Shown: piece after piece, positions 31,701 through 40,769 of the stretch | Numbering within the stretch: the first letter of the stretch is position 1 | How the letters are laid out: each line of letters opens with the position of its first letter | Origin: Chondrus crispus | Taxonomy: Eukaryota; Rhodophyta; Florideophyceae; Gigartinales; Gigartinaceae | Direction: 5' to 3' | Assembly (NCBI RefSeq): GCF_000350225.1 | Contig: NW_005178929.1 | Location: 62,001 to 126,000 of the forward strand | Length of the DNA stretch: 64,000 nt | Program-made: the position numbers and the translations under genes | Notes under the pieces: model-generated | Seen by the model: the letters and a program-made list of their open reading frames with translations, nothing else | Told to the model about the DNA's origin: nothing | The model's database searches: none

Positions 31701-32060
31701 AGCCGTCTTTCTTCGGTACGAGCACCACGGGGGACGCCCACTCGGTGCTCGCGGGTTCGAAAACCCCTGCGTTCAACATCTTGTTGACCTCCTTCGCGAC
31801 CATTTCGCGCATGGCCGGGCCCTTCCGATAGGGCATAGAACGAATCGGTGTCGTTCCCGGTTCGAGGGGAATGCGGTGCTCCATAGCTTCGATCGTTCCA
31901 AGCGCACCGCTCCACAGACTCGAGTGCTTACGGAGCATCTCAAGTACGTGGCCACGGAGCTTGTCATTGTCAATGTATGACAGGTCGATCTCTTTTCCCA
32001 ATCCATCGGTGGATTTTCGGGATCCTTTTGCTGGTGGAGTACAGTACTCCTCGCCGTCCG
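28720..32060 (-). pseudogene. pol: gypsy C pol: RT, RNase H, integrase, chromodomain; one nonsense codon
   Basis: A single frame encodes RT with an intact YLDDV box (about 31,390), RNase H (DTDASAYQLG, TDHDALRWL, PDALSRL), the integrase zinc domain (AGHPGQN ... CRTCAMN), catalytic D,D,E (LAIDILGPL, LLSDNGPQFN, TNGQVERYN) and a C-terminal chromodomain (YAVERLLRRRV, FLIKWADYDAPTWT). The only break is TAA at 29419-29421, where element B has Tyr in the aligned FAYNTQVHRTT block, so one TAY to TAA change inactivated integrase. The frame continues in register to the TAA at 28720. Joining to protease upstream needs a frame change near 32,060-32,170. Confidence 0.92.
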
Positions 32061-32173
32061 TTGGCGTAAAGGTGACCGTTTGTCCGGGTCGACTCCCCTG
32101 CCCCCGGCGGTGGTCTTATCGTCGGAGTTGGATCGGCCAACTCCTACCCTACCGACTTGATCGGTCAAGTCGG

Positions 32174-33060
32174 TCAGGTGTAGTGCGTGCGCGATTCCCT
32201 CGGCGACCTTACGTTCGGGAGTGAGGATCGCGAGGGGGTTGCGCTTCGCGTATCCGACGACGGTGTGCTTCGGAAGCCTTTTTTTCGTCGTGAGAAATTC
32301 GCGACGATGACGTCGAAGGTCTGATTCGGTAGGACCGCCGCGACGCCATTCGTCAGCCTCACTCCATGTCGGTGTTGGAGTGAGGGCTTGGGTTCCAGGA
32401 ACACGAGGCCCTTCCCCGCGGTTGTTGCACGCACGCGGGCTTGTGACATCGCGGGGATGGTAACCCAGCGGGCGATTCGAATCGCTTGCGGGGCCTCCTC
32501 GCGTACGTCTGGCCGACCCGTGTGTCGCCCGTGGCGCCCGGTAGGGGGAGTCGACTCCCCCTTTCCGTCAACGATGGCGACGGAACCGCCTTGGCGTAGC
32601 TCCATTCGTTGAGCTTCGATGTCGATACATCGCACGTGCGTATCGATGAAGGCCGTGCCGAGGAGGACCGGCACGGCGAGCTGGTCCGCGACTACGAACG
32701 GAATTCGGAACACCGTGTTCCTCAACCGCACCGCCAGGCGGACGACGGTCGAAAGCTTGAGGGGGTTGCTATTCGCGCCTGCCAATCGTGGCAGAGGTGC
32801 GTCGTGCACGACGTAACGCGTCCAATCGGGGAGAAGGTCGGCCTTCCTCACCAGATTATACCCCGAGCACGTATCAACAGCGATCGTGCGGGGTTTAAAT
32901 GCATTTCCCTCTGTGGCTATCGAGCCGAGGTCGTTGTAGATCTTCGACGTCAGAAGGCAAATGACGCGGTCGACAACCTTCGGGGCGACCTTATCGGTGA
33001 GGTCGTTCCGCCGGGGCCTTCGATTTCGGTGCTGGCCCCGCTTGCGTCTCCTTCTCCCCC
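32174..33060 (-). pseudogene. pol: gypsy C protease region with DTC in place of DTG
   Basis: A minus frame open upstream of 32851 contains an active-site-like AVDTCSGYNLV (about 32,870), then VVADQLAVPVLLGTAFIDTHV, equivalent to the retropepsin core of elements A and B. The catalytic triad glycine is cysteine (DTC), which should impair the enzyme unless this lineage tolerates it. The frame differs from gag upstream and RT downstream, so Gag-Pro-Pol expression would need two frame changes, programmed or mutational. Confidence 0.7.
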
Positions 33061-33437
33061 TTCCTTGGGGCGTCCGCGGATCAGTGACCCCCGTCGGATT
33101 ACTCGAGTCCGTACGACACGGACTTTCTCCGGCGACCTTGGCCTCGCGGGAGTCAGGGGGTCGACCGAATCTTTTCGGTCGTCGTTGCCCCCGTCGCCAT
33201 CATTACGCCTCACCGGGACGTCGGCTGTTCCGGTGTCTTGTTCTCCTAACGTCGGGCCTTCAGAGGCCTCGACGTGCGCTTCCTCCTGTATCGGCATTAC
33301 AGGAGCTCCCGTGCCCGCCTCCGGAAGCGGGGGATGTATTATCGGACAATACCTCCTGTGTCCTTGGCGAGCACGCGGGGTGGGGTCTAGTTCGTGGGGA
33401 AAAGACGGCTCACGCGACTGCGCGTACGTAACCGTCT

Positions 33438-36008
33438 TTACCCTTTTTTTGAACTACCCGTGCTATCGGAGCTAACCTCCTGGCTATCGACGGCCAGGTC
33501 TTCTTCCGGTAGCCGGTCGCGTGGGTCGGGACGATTCCCCCACTGCGGCTCGGCGGCCTTGGCGAAGTACTCGGGTACTTCCGGGCCTTGACCTGCAGCG
33601 TCCGGTCGTCGCAGGATATGGGGGACGAAGCAAGTCGGCTCTCCTTCGTAGCCGTCCGTGGGTAGAGGGTACGGATCCTCTACCCGGTCTTGCAGGTACA
33701 TTATCGCATTTTGTACCTGCTGGGGTAACCGAGAACGGTCTCGGTCCCCTCTATCTCCTTGTCGGGGGTACCTTGTGTCCGCCTGTCGGTAGACGGGTCG
33801 ATCCCGACGATCGACTTCGTTACGACGGTACCCGCCTCCACGGGGGGCGAAGCGTGCGCCCCCACCCGTTCGGTTCGGGAAACCTTGACGCGGGGGACGG
33901 CCCTCGCCCACCGCTTGCTGGAGGAGATTACGCGCACCGGGGCGCGTCTCCATCTGGTAGCGGTAGTTCCTGTACGCCATGAACAATCGTTGTTCCGGCG
34001 ACAGGAACGGGCACGCGTACATGGCATGCCCGTACGTACGGCATAGCCAGTACACGTACGCGCTGCCGTCCGTTGAGGCGAAGGTCGCCGCGTGCCGCGC
34101 CTCCTCATCGGTGAGGAGGGGCACGCGAGGCGCTTCGCCTCCTGCATCTCGGCTCGATATGTCGAGCTCTGCGACCCGGGGGTTCGTACCCCTTGCCACT
34201 CTTGGAGTGGCCGCGAAGGCGGTCGCGTAACTCGATGTCGTTCCGGTCGGCATCGGTGAGGGGGTTCGTGCCCCCACGGGCCCTGCTCCTTGCGTAATGA
34301 GGACAGGGTCCGCCTGCCACTCATCCTCCCCAATATGGAGGGTCGAGGCGGGCGAACTTGTCGCGGCGGAATTCGTAGTCCTGCCAGCCCTCCCTGCCGG
34401 TTTCGAATCCGGCAGAGGTAAACCGCGCCGAGCGCGGTACGTTGTACCTTTCGCCATGGCGATACGACGGATGGTCGGAAGATCGGTCTTCTGACTGCCT
34501 GGCAGCCTTTGCACAGTTTCGGATACTGCGGCACGGGTTGCCGGTGCAAGTCCCCGCACGAAGTAGTGCGCGAGGAACTGTTCGGAGAAGACTGCCGTGC
34601 ATCGGAACGCGGCAGTCTCGAGTCGGTCGGCAAACGTGCTTTCCGTCTCATGCGATTGCTGTCGCGCAGTAGCGACAGCGTCGTACGCTTCACCTAACAC
34701 GTCGTCCGTGAGGTAGCGTTTCAAGAATTGATTCACGAGCCCCGGCCAGCTCACGTCGTCGTGGAGCTGGCCGGCGCGGAGGCCACGCATCGTATAAATC
34801 GTATACAGGCGCTCCGCGTCGCGCTCGAGGAAATGCGCGAGGACTCGTACCGCAACACCTTCGGTCAGGTGTTGCGAGTTGAAGGTGATTCGGATATCCT
34901 TCAAGAACGGCAGCAGCTGGATCGGGTCGGTACCGTCGAAGTTGCGCATCGTGAGACGGATCCCGCGACAGCGTTGGACGTACTTCGCGATCCGTCCCGC
35001 GTCACCCGAGGTAACGAGCCTCGAGGTGTTATCCAAGCGGTACATACGATAGTCAGCAACGGCGCTGAACTCTTGGATCATCGTATGTACCGGCTCGAGC
35101 CCGGGTTCAGCGGGACCCAGCGTGCCGAAGGAGGTAACGGGTAGCGTACGGACGACTACCGGACCTGGATGCTCGGCGTAACTCGCTGGCGGGTAGCCGC
35201 CCCAGCGGGGATCGACGGAGAACATCGGTTCTCCGGATCCGCAGGCGGCTCCTCCACGGTCCTTTTCGTCCGCGTACGATACGCGGTCGCCTTGCCGCCT
35301 ACTTCCGGCGATAGGCGGCAAGGCTTGGGTCTCAGACGCGAAGTTCGCGTCTATCGGAGGACGGCTTCCTTCTGCAGTCCGACTGGTAGCGGCACCAGTC
35401 GGACGCCAACCTTCGGCGGCGGCGGCGCTCGGAGGTACGGTACCACCGGGCTCTCTCGAGGGGGCACCGGGTAGCCTTTCGGCCATGGTACGTTCCATGT
35501 CACGAGCACGCCGACGAGTGGCGTCGAGCTCAGCGGAGAGGTGCGCGAACGCACCCAATTGCTCTGCGGACGGAGAGGTTCGGTCCTCGGGTCGTCTCAC
35601 CGAGGTCGGTCTCTCAGGGCGACCTTGTCCGGAAGGTCCGGGCGAGGCGAAACGGGAGTCTTCGACGAGCACGATCCGCTAGTGTAACTCGTCGATCAGT
35701 GCTCGGAGATTCTCTAAGGACTGCGTCACTCTATCGAACCTCCCTTCACGCAGGCAGCGGAGTTCGGCCATACATCGAGTGTATACATGGTCCGATACAT
35801 CGATCCGAAGGGAAGTACGGACTTCCTCGATGTATTCGGCTATGCGTTCGAACATCGCCGCCGCTCTTTCCTCGGAGGATCCGAGCGACGGTTCGCGGTC
35901 ACGAGGACCTGCGTCGCCGTCGCCCGACGGGGCGGATGGGGACTGCACAGCGGTCGGACTCAGATCCGCCGCTTCGGAGCGGATCGAGGGCTCAAACTCT
36001 TGGCTCAT
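33438..36008 (-). pseudogene. gag: gypsy C gag with one in-frame TAG
   Basis: The ATG at 36008 opens an acidic, Ser-rich N-terminus with a helical end (SSEERAAAMFERIAEYIEEV). TAG at 35679-35681 follows codon 109, and the same frame then runs uninterrupted for 744 codons to 33438. The capsid lies at about 34,450-35,080 (YRMYRLDNTSRL, DPIQLLPFLKDIRITFN, LEAFVxRGL-type helices) and the nucleocapsid near 34,050. The zinc knuckle reads YWLCRTYGHAMYAC, so the first Cys of CCHC is Tyr. The C-terminal part is Arg/Gly-rich. The TAG could be mutation or a readthrough signal. The primer binding site is 60 bp upstream. Confidence 0.83.
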
Positions 36009-36069
36009 CTCGACGCGATCGGTTCGCGGAGGGAAGCGGAAGTCTTCTCGGAGATCGGACTCCAGGGTC

Positions 36070-36087
36070 TTCTAGGTCGGGAGACCA
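36070..36087 (-). promoter_or_regulatory. primer binding site, gypsy C
   Basis: Minus-strand TGGTCTCCCGACCTAGAA, one base inside the 5' LTR (36089). It is identical to the sites in elements A and B. Confidence 0.88.
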
Positions 36088-36088
36088 C

Positions 36089-36756
36089 TGTAGCATAAAC
36101 ACCCCCAACGGAGAGGGGTGTATGCACAGCTCGACGTAGACCCCGTCCGAACGGGAAAACGGGGGTGAAGCGGGACACCAGCTAACGGCACTGGGCAGCG
36201 GGCCCGGGTAGCGTGGTAGAGCGGGAACGGGGAGGACGCCGGTACGCGCGAGCGGTTCGACGCCTCGACGCCCCGGCGCGGTACTGGGTAACGATCTAGT
36301 ACCGACGGGCGGAGGCGGAGCCAGCTCGTGGGCGTACCGCGTGCGTCCTCAACCCGCGCTTGGTGCCGCTCTAAGGTAGTTGGCGAACGCTACCTTAGAA
36401 TAAGCGGAAAGTCGGACCTTGACGGTCGGTGGGTGGCAAGTCCGTGCTTGTCCTCCTCCACCGCCGCCGGTCCGCTCCATATTTAATGTACATAATAACC
36501 TATCATAATAGTACAGTACCGATGTACTGTAGCGACGTACTGTAGCGGTCGGTCGACACTGTAATACTGTCAGCCATCGGGGCTGACAGTACACGTGTGT
36601 GCGCGTTCTGCGGTCCCGCGCGTACACGTGTACACGTGCGCCCCCTGTACTTGGGGGTACACGTGGTGGTACTGTAGAGCATCGAGCTCTACAGTAACCG
36701 ATCCGATTCTGAGTTGATCTAACCTAAGATAAAGCCCCAGGGGGGGTTATACTACA
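36089..36756 (-). repeat. 5' LTR of gypsy C
   Basis: 668 bp, homologous to 22353-23020. It contains a perfect hairpin ACTGTCAGCC-ATCG-GGGCTGACAGT near 36,567 and TACTGTAGAGC-ATCGA-GCTCTACAGTA near 36,670. It differs from its partner most at 36718-36728, where the 3' LTR has CGTATATAAG. Confidence 0.93.
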
Positions 36757-36761
36757 CGTAG
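36757..36761. repeat. target duplication of gypsy C, right copy (CGTAG)
   Basis: Matches 22348-22352. Confidence 0.93.
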
Positions 36762-38281
36762 TTGAGGGAGGCAATGTTGACGCCATGCCCACTGGGCAAG
36801 TACACTTTTAAGATCATGGGCGGCACTTAGGAGACAGGGAAGCGTTATGCTCATCCCTTTGGGGGTGACGATATGAACCCGATCCTCGACGAAAGCGACG
36901 TACGAAGGAGAAAAGATGAGGTCAGTCCGCCGACGATCGTAATACACATGGCCCTTTCGTTTATTTTTGATGCGTGACTACCTGGACAAGTACCCATACG
37001 CGTGCTAAAAAGGATCGAGTCGACACGCGGAGTCGACTCTCACAAAATTATCCCCGCTGAGGAACCTGTAGGACAGGTTGGCAAGGAGGTGCGGAACAAA
37101 TGCAGCGACACACTGTGTCACGGAAAGCTGATGAACGGGAAAAGAGAAGGCGTGAGGGATTGAGCGAAGATGCAACCGCCCTCGGCGGGGCGCAGGCAGA
37201 AAAATAAGGAGGAGGAGATTGTACCTGATGACTTTGTATAGACGTCGATGAAGTCAGGACAAGAATTGATCGGGATCATTAGACAATCCGAGAACCGCAG
37301 AAGAGGTAATTACGTGTTGGAGAGCTGGGATATTGTCTCGTAGAGGCGTGAAAATAGACATCGGGAAAGCCTGAAGGCTAAGGAAGATGGTGGAATTTCG
37401 GAAGGCAGTGAGAGGTCCGTGGGCCGATCAAAGAAAAAAACAAAAGAGGGCATGACTCCCCAGCCGGCGGTCTTGTGGATTAGAAAAGGAAAAGAGAAGG
37501 TAAAAGGGGGTGTGCAACTGCAGTGGCAGAGACGCACGAAAAATGGATAAGAGGAGGGAGACAGTAACGAGGAAAAGAGAAGGAAAGTGGAGAGAAGAAA
37601 ATGCGACCGCGGCGACGGGGCGTATGAGAAAAGAGAAGGAAAAGGAAAATGAGGAGAAGGATGACGTACGTATTGGAAAAAGAGGAGGAAAAATGTACCA
37701 AGAGGAGGAAGCGATAGGAGAAGGAAACGCAGTTTATTTTCGGTGGAACGAAGGGAAGTGCCGATGATGAGTCAACACTCTCAGAGGACAATGATCCGAA
37801 CATGGATCGACTGAAGGGGGATTTGTCCTGGAAGCATACCGGCGCCATCGGCGAACGAGTAAGCAATGTCATCGAAGGCGCATACACCGATCACTGAGAA
37901 CCATTTAGCGGAAGCAAGGAGCCCAGGATTAAGGCGCACGGCCTTATCGTGGAGCGCCGACGCAGCAGGGTATTGACGCGAGGACCGTGCGTTAGAATTG
38001 GAATCGAGGTGGGCTACAGGGTCGACATGTTGGGAATCAGGGGGTAGTCGAGGGATGGAAGGAAGGCTTAGAGGGTCGTGGGAAGTGGAAGAAAAGCCTA
38101 CGCCGTAGCGCTTGCGTTTGATACCACCACTGGAGTGGCTAGAGGATGAAGGAAACATGGGGCCCGTCTTGCTCTTGCACTATGACCGATTACCGGACAC
38201 GGCGGTGTGGGGTTATGAGAGAAACGGCTAGAAGATTATACGATGGCGGAGCGGCGTGCAAGAGCGCTCGGAAGGGGGATA
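36762..38281 (+). other. gypsy B 3' region, right of nested element C, with polypurine tract
   Basis: Continuation of the B post-pol region. The stretch 37430-37760 is strikingly purine-rich on plus (AAAAGAGAAGG-type runs), which produces meaningless Leu/Phe-rich frames on minus. The last bases before the 3' LTR (GGAAGGGGGATA, 38270-38281) are a plausible polypurine tract. A possible antisense ORF remnant lies at 37781-38158. Confidence 0.7.
37781..38158 (-). pseudogene. possible antisense-ORF remnant in gypsy B
   Basis: A 125-codon minus frame starting with ATG 124 bp from the B 3' LTR, in the same place and orientation relative to gag-pol as the long antisense ORF of element C. A segment (KAVRLNPGLLASAKWF ... 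DGAGMLPGQIP) faintly parallels RAYLRPDLLRIRTIYEGG ... GDGAPYQI in C. The frame dies in the purine-rich tract. The similarity is weak and by eye only, so this may be chance. Confidence 0.3.
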
Positions 38282-39407
38282 TGTAGTGCAATACGCACCT
38301 GAAAAGTGGGGTGAAAAGAAAGGAAAATATTTGGATATGAAAAGTAGTCCGGGTTGGGGGACACACGTGTGAATAATTGCACAGATTTAATTTTTAAGTA
38401 TTTTATTTTATTTAGTTAATTAGTTGGCATTAATTTTGCTGACACTAGATTAGATTTAGGATCTAGAGCCGCGAGCTACTGTGGTGGCTCCGCCGGGGCG
38501 ATATATACCTTAGCCCTCTGACCACCAAGTCAGTAAAGGTAACCCGAGTTGCCAGAGTTGAATGTCGCCATGGTCGAAGTCCGTCTTTCCCAAGACGCTC
38601 CCTTTTACCACAGATTTCGTTATCCTTTGCGCTCGGGGGTTCCCTTTCCTTTTCCTTTATTTCACCTATCCTTTTCTATTTCTATCTCTATTTCTATTCC
38701 CTTATCTTGTGTTGGTTCCACAGTGCCTGATTGCGATCCGCATTGTGTAGACTTGAGTCATCGGGCTCTTGTGTTGGTTCTTTTGTTTGTTGTTGGTGCC
38801 ATCGCCTTTGGTTGCGACCGGACCGGTGTAGGTGTCTTTGCCATCGGGCGACACGTGGGTGTAGCGCTGCTACTTGTTTACGTTCACCGACGGAGGCTGT
38901 TGCAACGACGTTTCCCTCGAAGGTCCTGTTGTGTATACAGGACAGTGTTGGTTCCATCGGATACCAGTTGCGACCGTTCCGGTGTCGGTACCTTGCCATC
39001 GGGCAGTACGGAGGTGTAGCGCTGCTACGTGTTTGCTAATTCCCGTCGGGCTGCGTTGCGACGCCCCCGTCGAAGACCTTATCAAGGGTATAACGTGTAA
39101 CAGGCGCTTCGCGAGCATTACAATTACGACCCATCGGGCCCGGCTTCCTAATTACCGCCCCGAACTCGCCGAGCAACTGCCTGTTCAAGACTCTACCACC
39201 ATCCGTCCCGGGGCGGGCCTCTTCCTTTTGCCCCCCCTGTCAGGGACTTGAGCTACTGTGGGCCGCAAACCCACTTAAAGGGAAAGGGAGAATCGGACAC
39301 TTCGTAGGGCTGTGCCGTCGGCAACTCTTGTTGGTTGTTGTTTGTTGGTTGTGTTGTCGCTGGACCGTTGGACCCTGGTTCCAGCCTGACAGACATATTG
39401 AACTACA
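38282..39407 (+). repeat. 3' LTR of gypsy B
   Basis: 1126 bp, same length as the 5' LTR, with TGTAGTGCAAT at the start and ATTGAACTACA at the end (one change from the 5' LTR end). Followed by the GGGAG duplication. Confidence 0.94.
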
Positions 39408-39426
39408 GGGAGCACATTCGCTCTAA

Positions 39427-40722
39427 ATGAGACAGCGTGCTCAGAGAACTGGGAATGACCATGGGGTTCTCCCTCGCCGTTCCTCGACGAAAAGTACTGC
39501 AGAGCGCATTCAAGCAATGTCTTCAAGTCGAATTGCCTCTCATACAAAAGCGGAGCTACAGTCCATGTTAGATGTCTTTGGGAGGGGATTGGAGCAACGT
39601 ATAACTAAGGCGGAGGTTGTGGCAGCATTCAACCACCTGAAGCTCGACATTTGCGGAGGAACAGTACCAATTGAAGGACATTCTGATGAAATACTCATAA
39701 CTGAGGAACACAGAACGGAGGAGGCCGCAGAGCGCATTTCTTATGCATTGAGGGAGGCGTCTCTGAACGCATGGGCCATGAAACCTCTTGTCGCAACAGC
39801 AGGAATGAAAGAGGACTCAAGAAATGAGGTTGAGATAATGAAAGCCCTACCCAAGTTTTTCAAGGAACACCCCGGAGCTTACAAGCGTCTGCAACGCTCT
39901 TCGGCCTTCTTCTGGGATAGCGCTTTCGAGTTTAAAGTCAGACATGTCCGCTCCACAGGACTCATAGAGAGCGAGAAATGTAATATGTTGGCTGATAGTC
40001 CGGACGGTCTTATTGCATATACAGATGAGAATGATTTCACATCAACATGTGCTGTCGAAATTAAAACCATGACATCCGTCTGTACTATTGAAGAGGCCTC
40101 TTTCCTTCGTGACAAGTACGGTCCCGTGATATCGTTGGAAAACGTTGGCTTGGATGTGCGCAGTTCAGAAATATTCTGCGAACTTGTCACCTCCACAGGA
40201 TACCGTTCTCAGGTTTTGCACCACTGTGCCACTCTAACCATAAATAATGTGGTATTCGTGGTCGGAACGGCAGGCTCGATGGTTGAGGGAAGTATCCTTT
40301 ATGCATGTATTATATCATTTACAGAACTCTTACGCCATGACTACACGTATACAATGGACTGCATTCGCGTATGTGCGTTAAACTGGGTTGGAGTAGACTG
40401 CAATCATGTACCTAAAGAGTACGACGAATTGTTGAAGGCTTCTCATGCTTCTGACTTATACAGTTTTGTATCGTACTGCAGCCTTAGCAAAGAAATCAGA
40501 TCAGAAGTTATGAGGAGGGGGAAACCAATACCGCCCTGCCGGATGATAAGACTAACGCCAGCAGTGTTCTGGAATAATATGAAGGGGGGCGTAGATGTCA
40601 TATCCCGATATTCCAAGACCCTCGCTCGGACCAATATCAGCGAGAATCCTATCGTGTCAATAATTGCACGTCTTCTATCGATGCAGGTAAACAATGCTGC
40701 AGTTATCTACCGTCTTTTTTAG
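39427..40722 (+). CDS. YqaJ-type nuclease domain fused to piggyBac-like GGVD segment
   Basis: A 431-codon open frame. About 20-75: a helical SAP-like stretch (HTKAELQSMLDVFGRGLEQR). About 120-285: a PD-(D/E)XK nuclease of YqaJ/lambda-exonuclease type, with NE before the core, LADSPDGLIAY (catalytic Asp), CAVEIKTM (E-x-K) and QVLHHCATLTINNVVFVVGT like the YqaJ Q-helix and strand. Last 55 residues: WNNMKGGVDVISRYSKTL ... VNNAAVIYRLF, matching the third-Asp/GGVD block of piggyBac transposases. It is out of frame with the DDE half at 11590 (one shift). ATGs at 39427 and 39517 are possible starts. It stops at TAG 40720. Confidence 0.68.
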   Translation: MRQRAQRTGNDHGVLPRRSSTKSTAERIQAMSSSRIASHTKAELQSMLDVFGRGLEQRITKAEVVAAFNHLKLDICGGTVPIEGHSDEILITEEHRTEEAAERISYALREASLNAWAMKPLVATAGMKEDSRNEVEIMKALPKFFKEHPGAYKRLQRSSAFFWDSAFEFKVRHVRSTGLIESEKCNMLADSPDGLIAYTDENDFTSTCAVEIKTMTSVCTIEEASFLRDKYGPVISLENVGLDVRSSEIFCELVTSTGYRSQVLHHCATLTINNVVFVVGTAGSMVEGSILYACIISFTELLRHDYTYTMDCIRVCALNWVGVDCNHVPKEYDELLKASHASDLYSFVSYCSLSKEIRSEVMRRGKPIPPCRMIRLTPAVFWNNMKGGVDVISRYSKTLARTNISENPIVSIIARLLSMQVNNAAVIYRLF

Positions 40723-40769
40723 CTCGGCAGAAAAAGATCCTGCCTAAGAGTGGGAAAGAAAATTGCCCG

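Larger units (their letters stand above)
22353..36756 (-). mobile_element. Ty3/gypsy chromovirus C, complete 14.4 kb, with antisense module
   Basis: A complete minus-strand element nested in gypsy B. LTRs 22353-23020 (3') and 36089-36756 (5'), 668 bp each, with TGTA...TACA termini and CGTAG duplications. In minus order: LTR, primer site, gag, protease, RT-RNase H-integrase-chromodomain, polypurine copy, a 5.7-kb module with a long oppositely oriented ORF, a second polypurine copy, LTR. It is the least damaged of the three gypsy elements, with an intact YLDD RT box and only one TAG in gag and one TAA in integrase, plus a DTC protease motif. LTRs differ at about 20 sites by eye (about 3%). Confidence 0.94.
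11591..39407 (+). mobile_element. Ty3/gypsy chromovirus B, 27.8 kb with nested gypsy C
   Basis: A plus-strand element bounded by 1126-bp LTRs (11591-12716 and 38282-39407) whose ends are inverted repeats (TGTAGTGCAAT / ATTGCACTACA) and by GGGAG duplications. Order: LTR, primer binding site, gag with coiled coil and CCHC knuckle, protease, RT, RNase H, integrase, chromodomain, a long 3' region, polypurine tract, LTR. Without nested element C (22353-36756 plus 5-bp duplication) it would be about 13.4 kb. The LTRs differ at roughly 27 sites by eye (about 2.4%). Nonsense codons, homopolymer frameshifts and a YLHD active site show it is dead. It sits in a piggyBac-like transposon. Confidence 0.94.

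Noticed and set aside
37480..37887. Minus ORF with membrane-like Leu/Phe stretches
   Set aside because: It is the complement of a purine-rich tract, so the hydrophobicity is a composition artefact.
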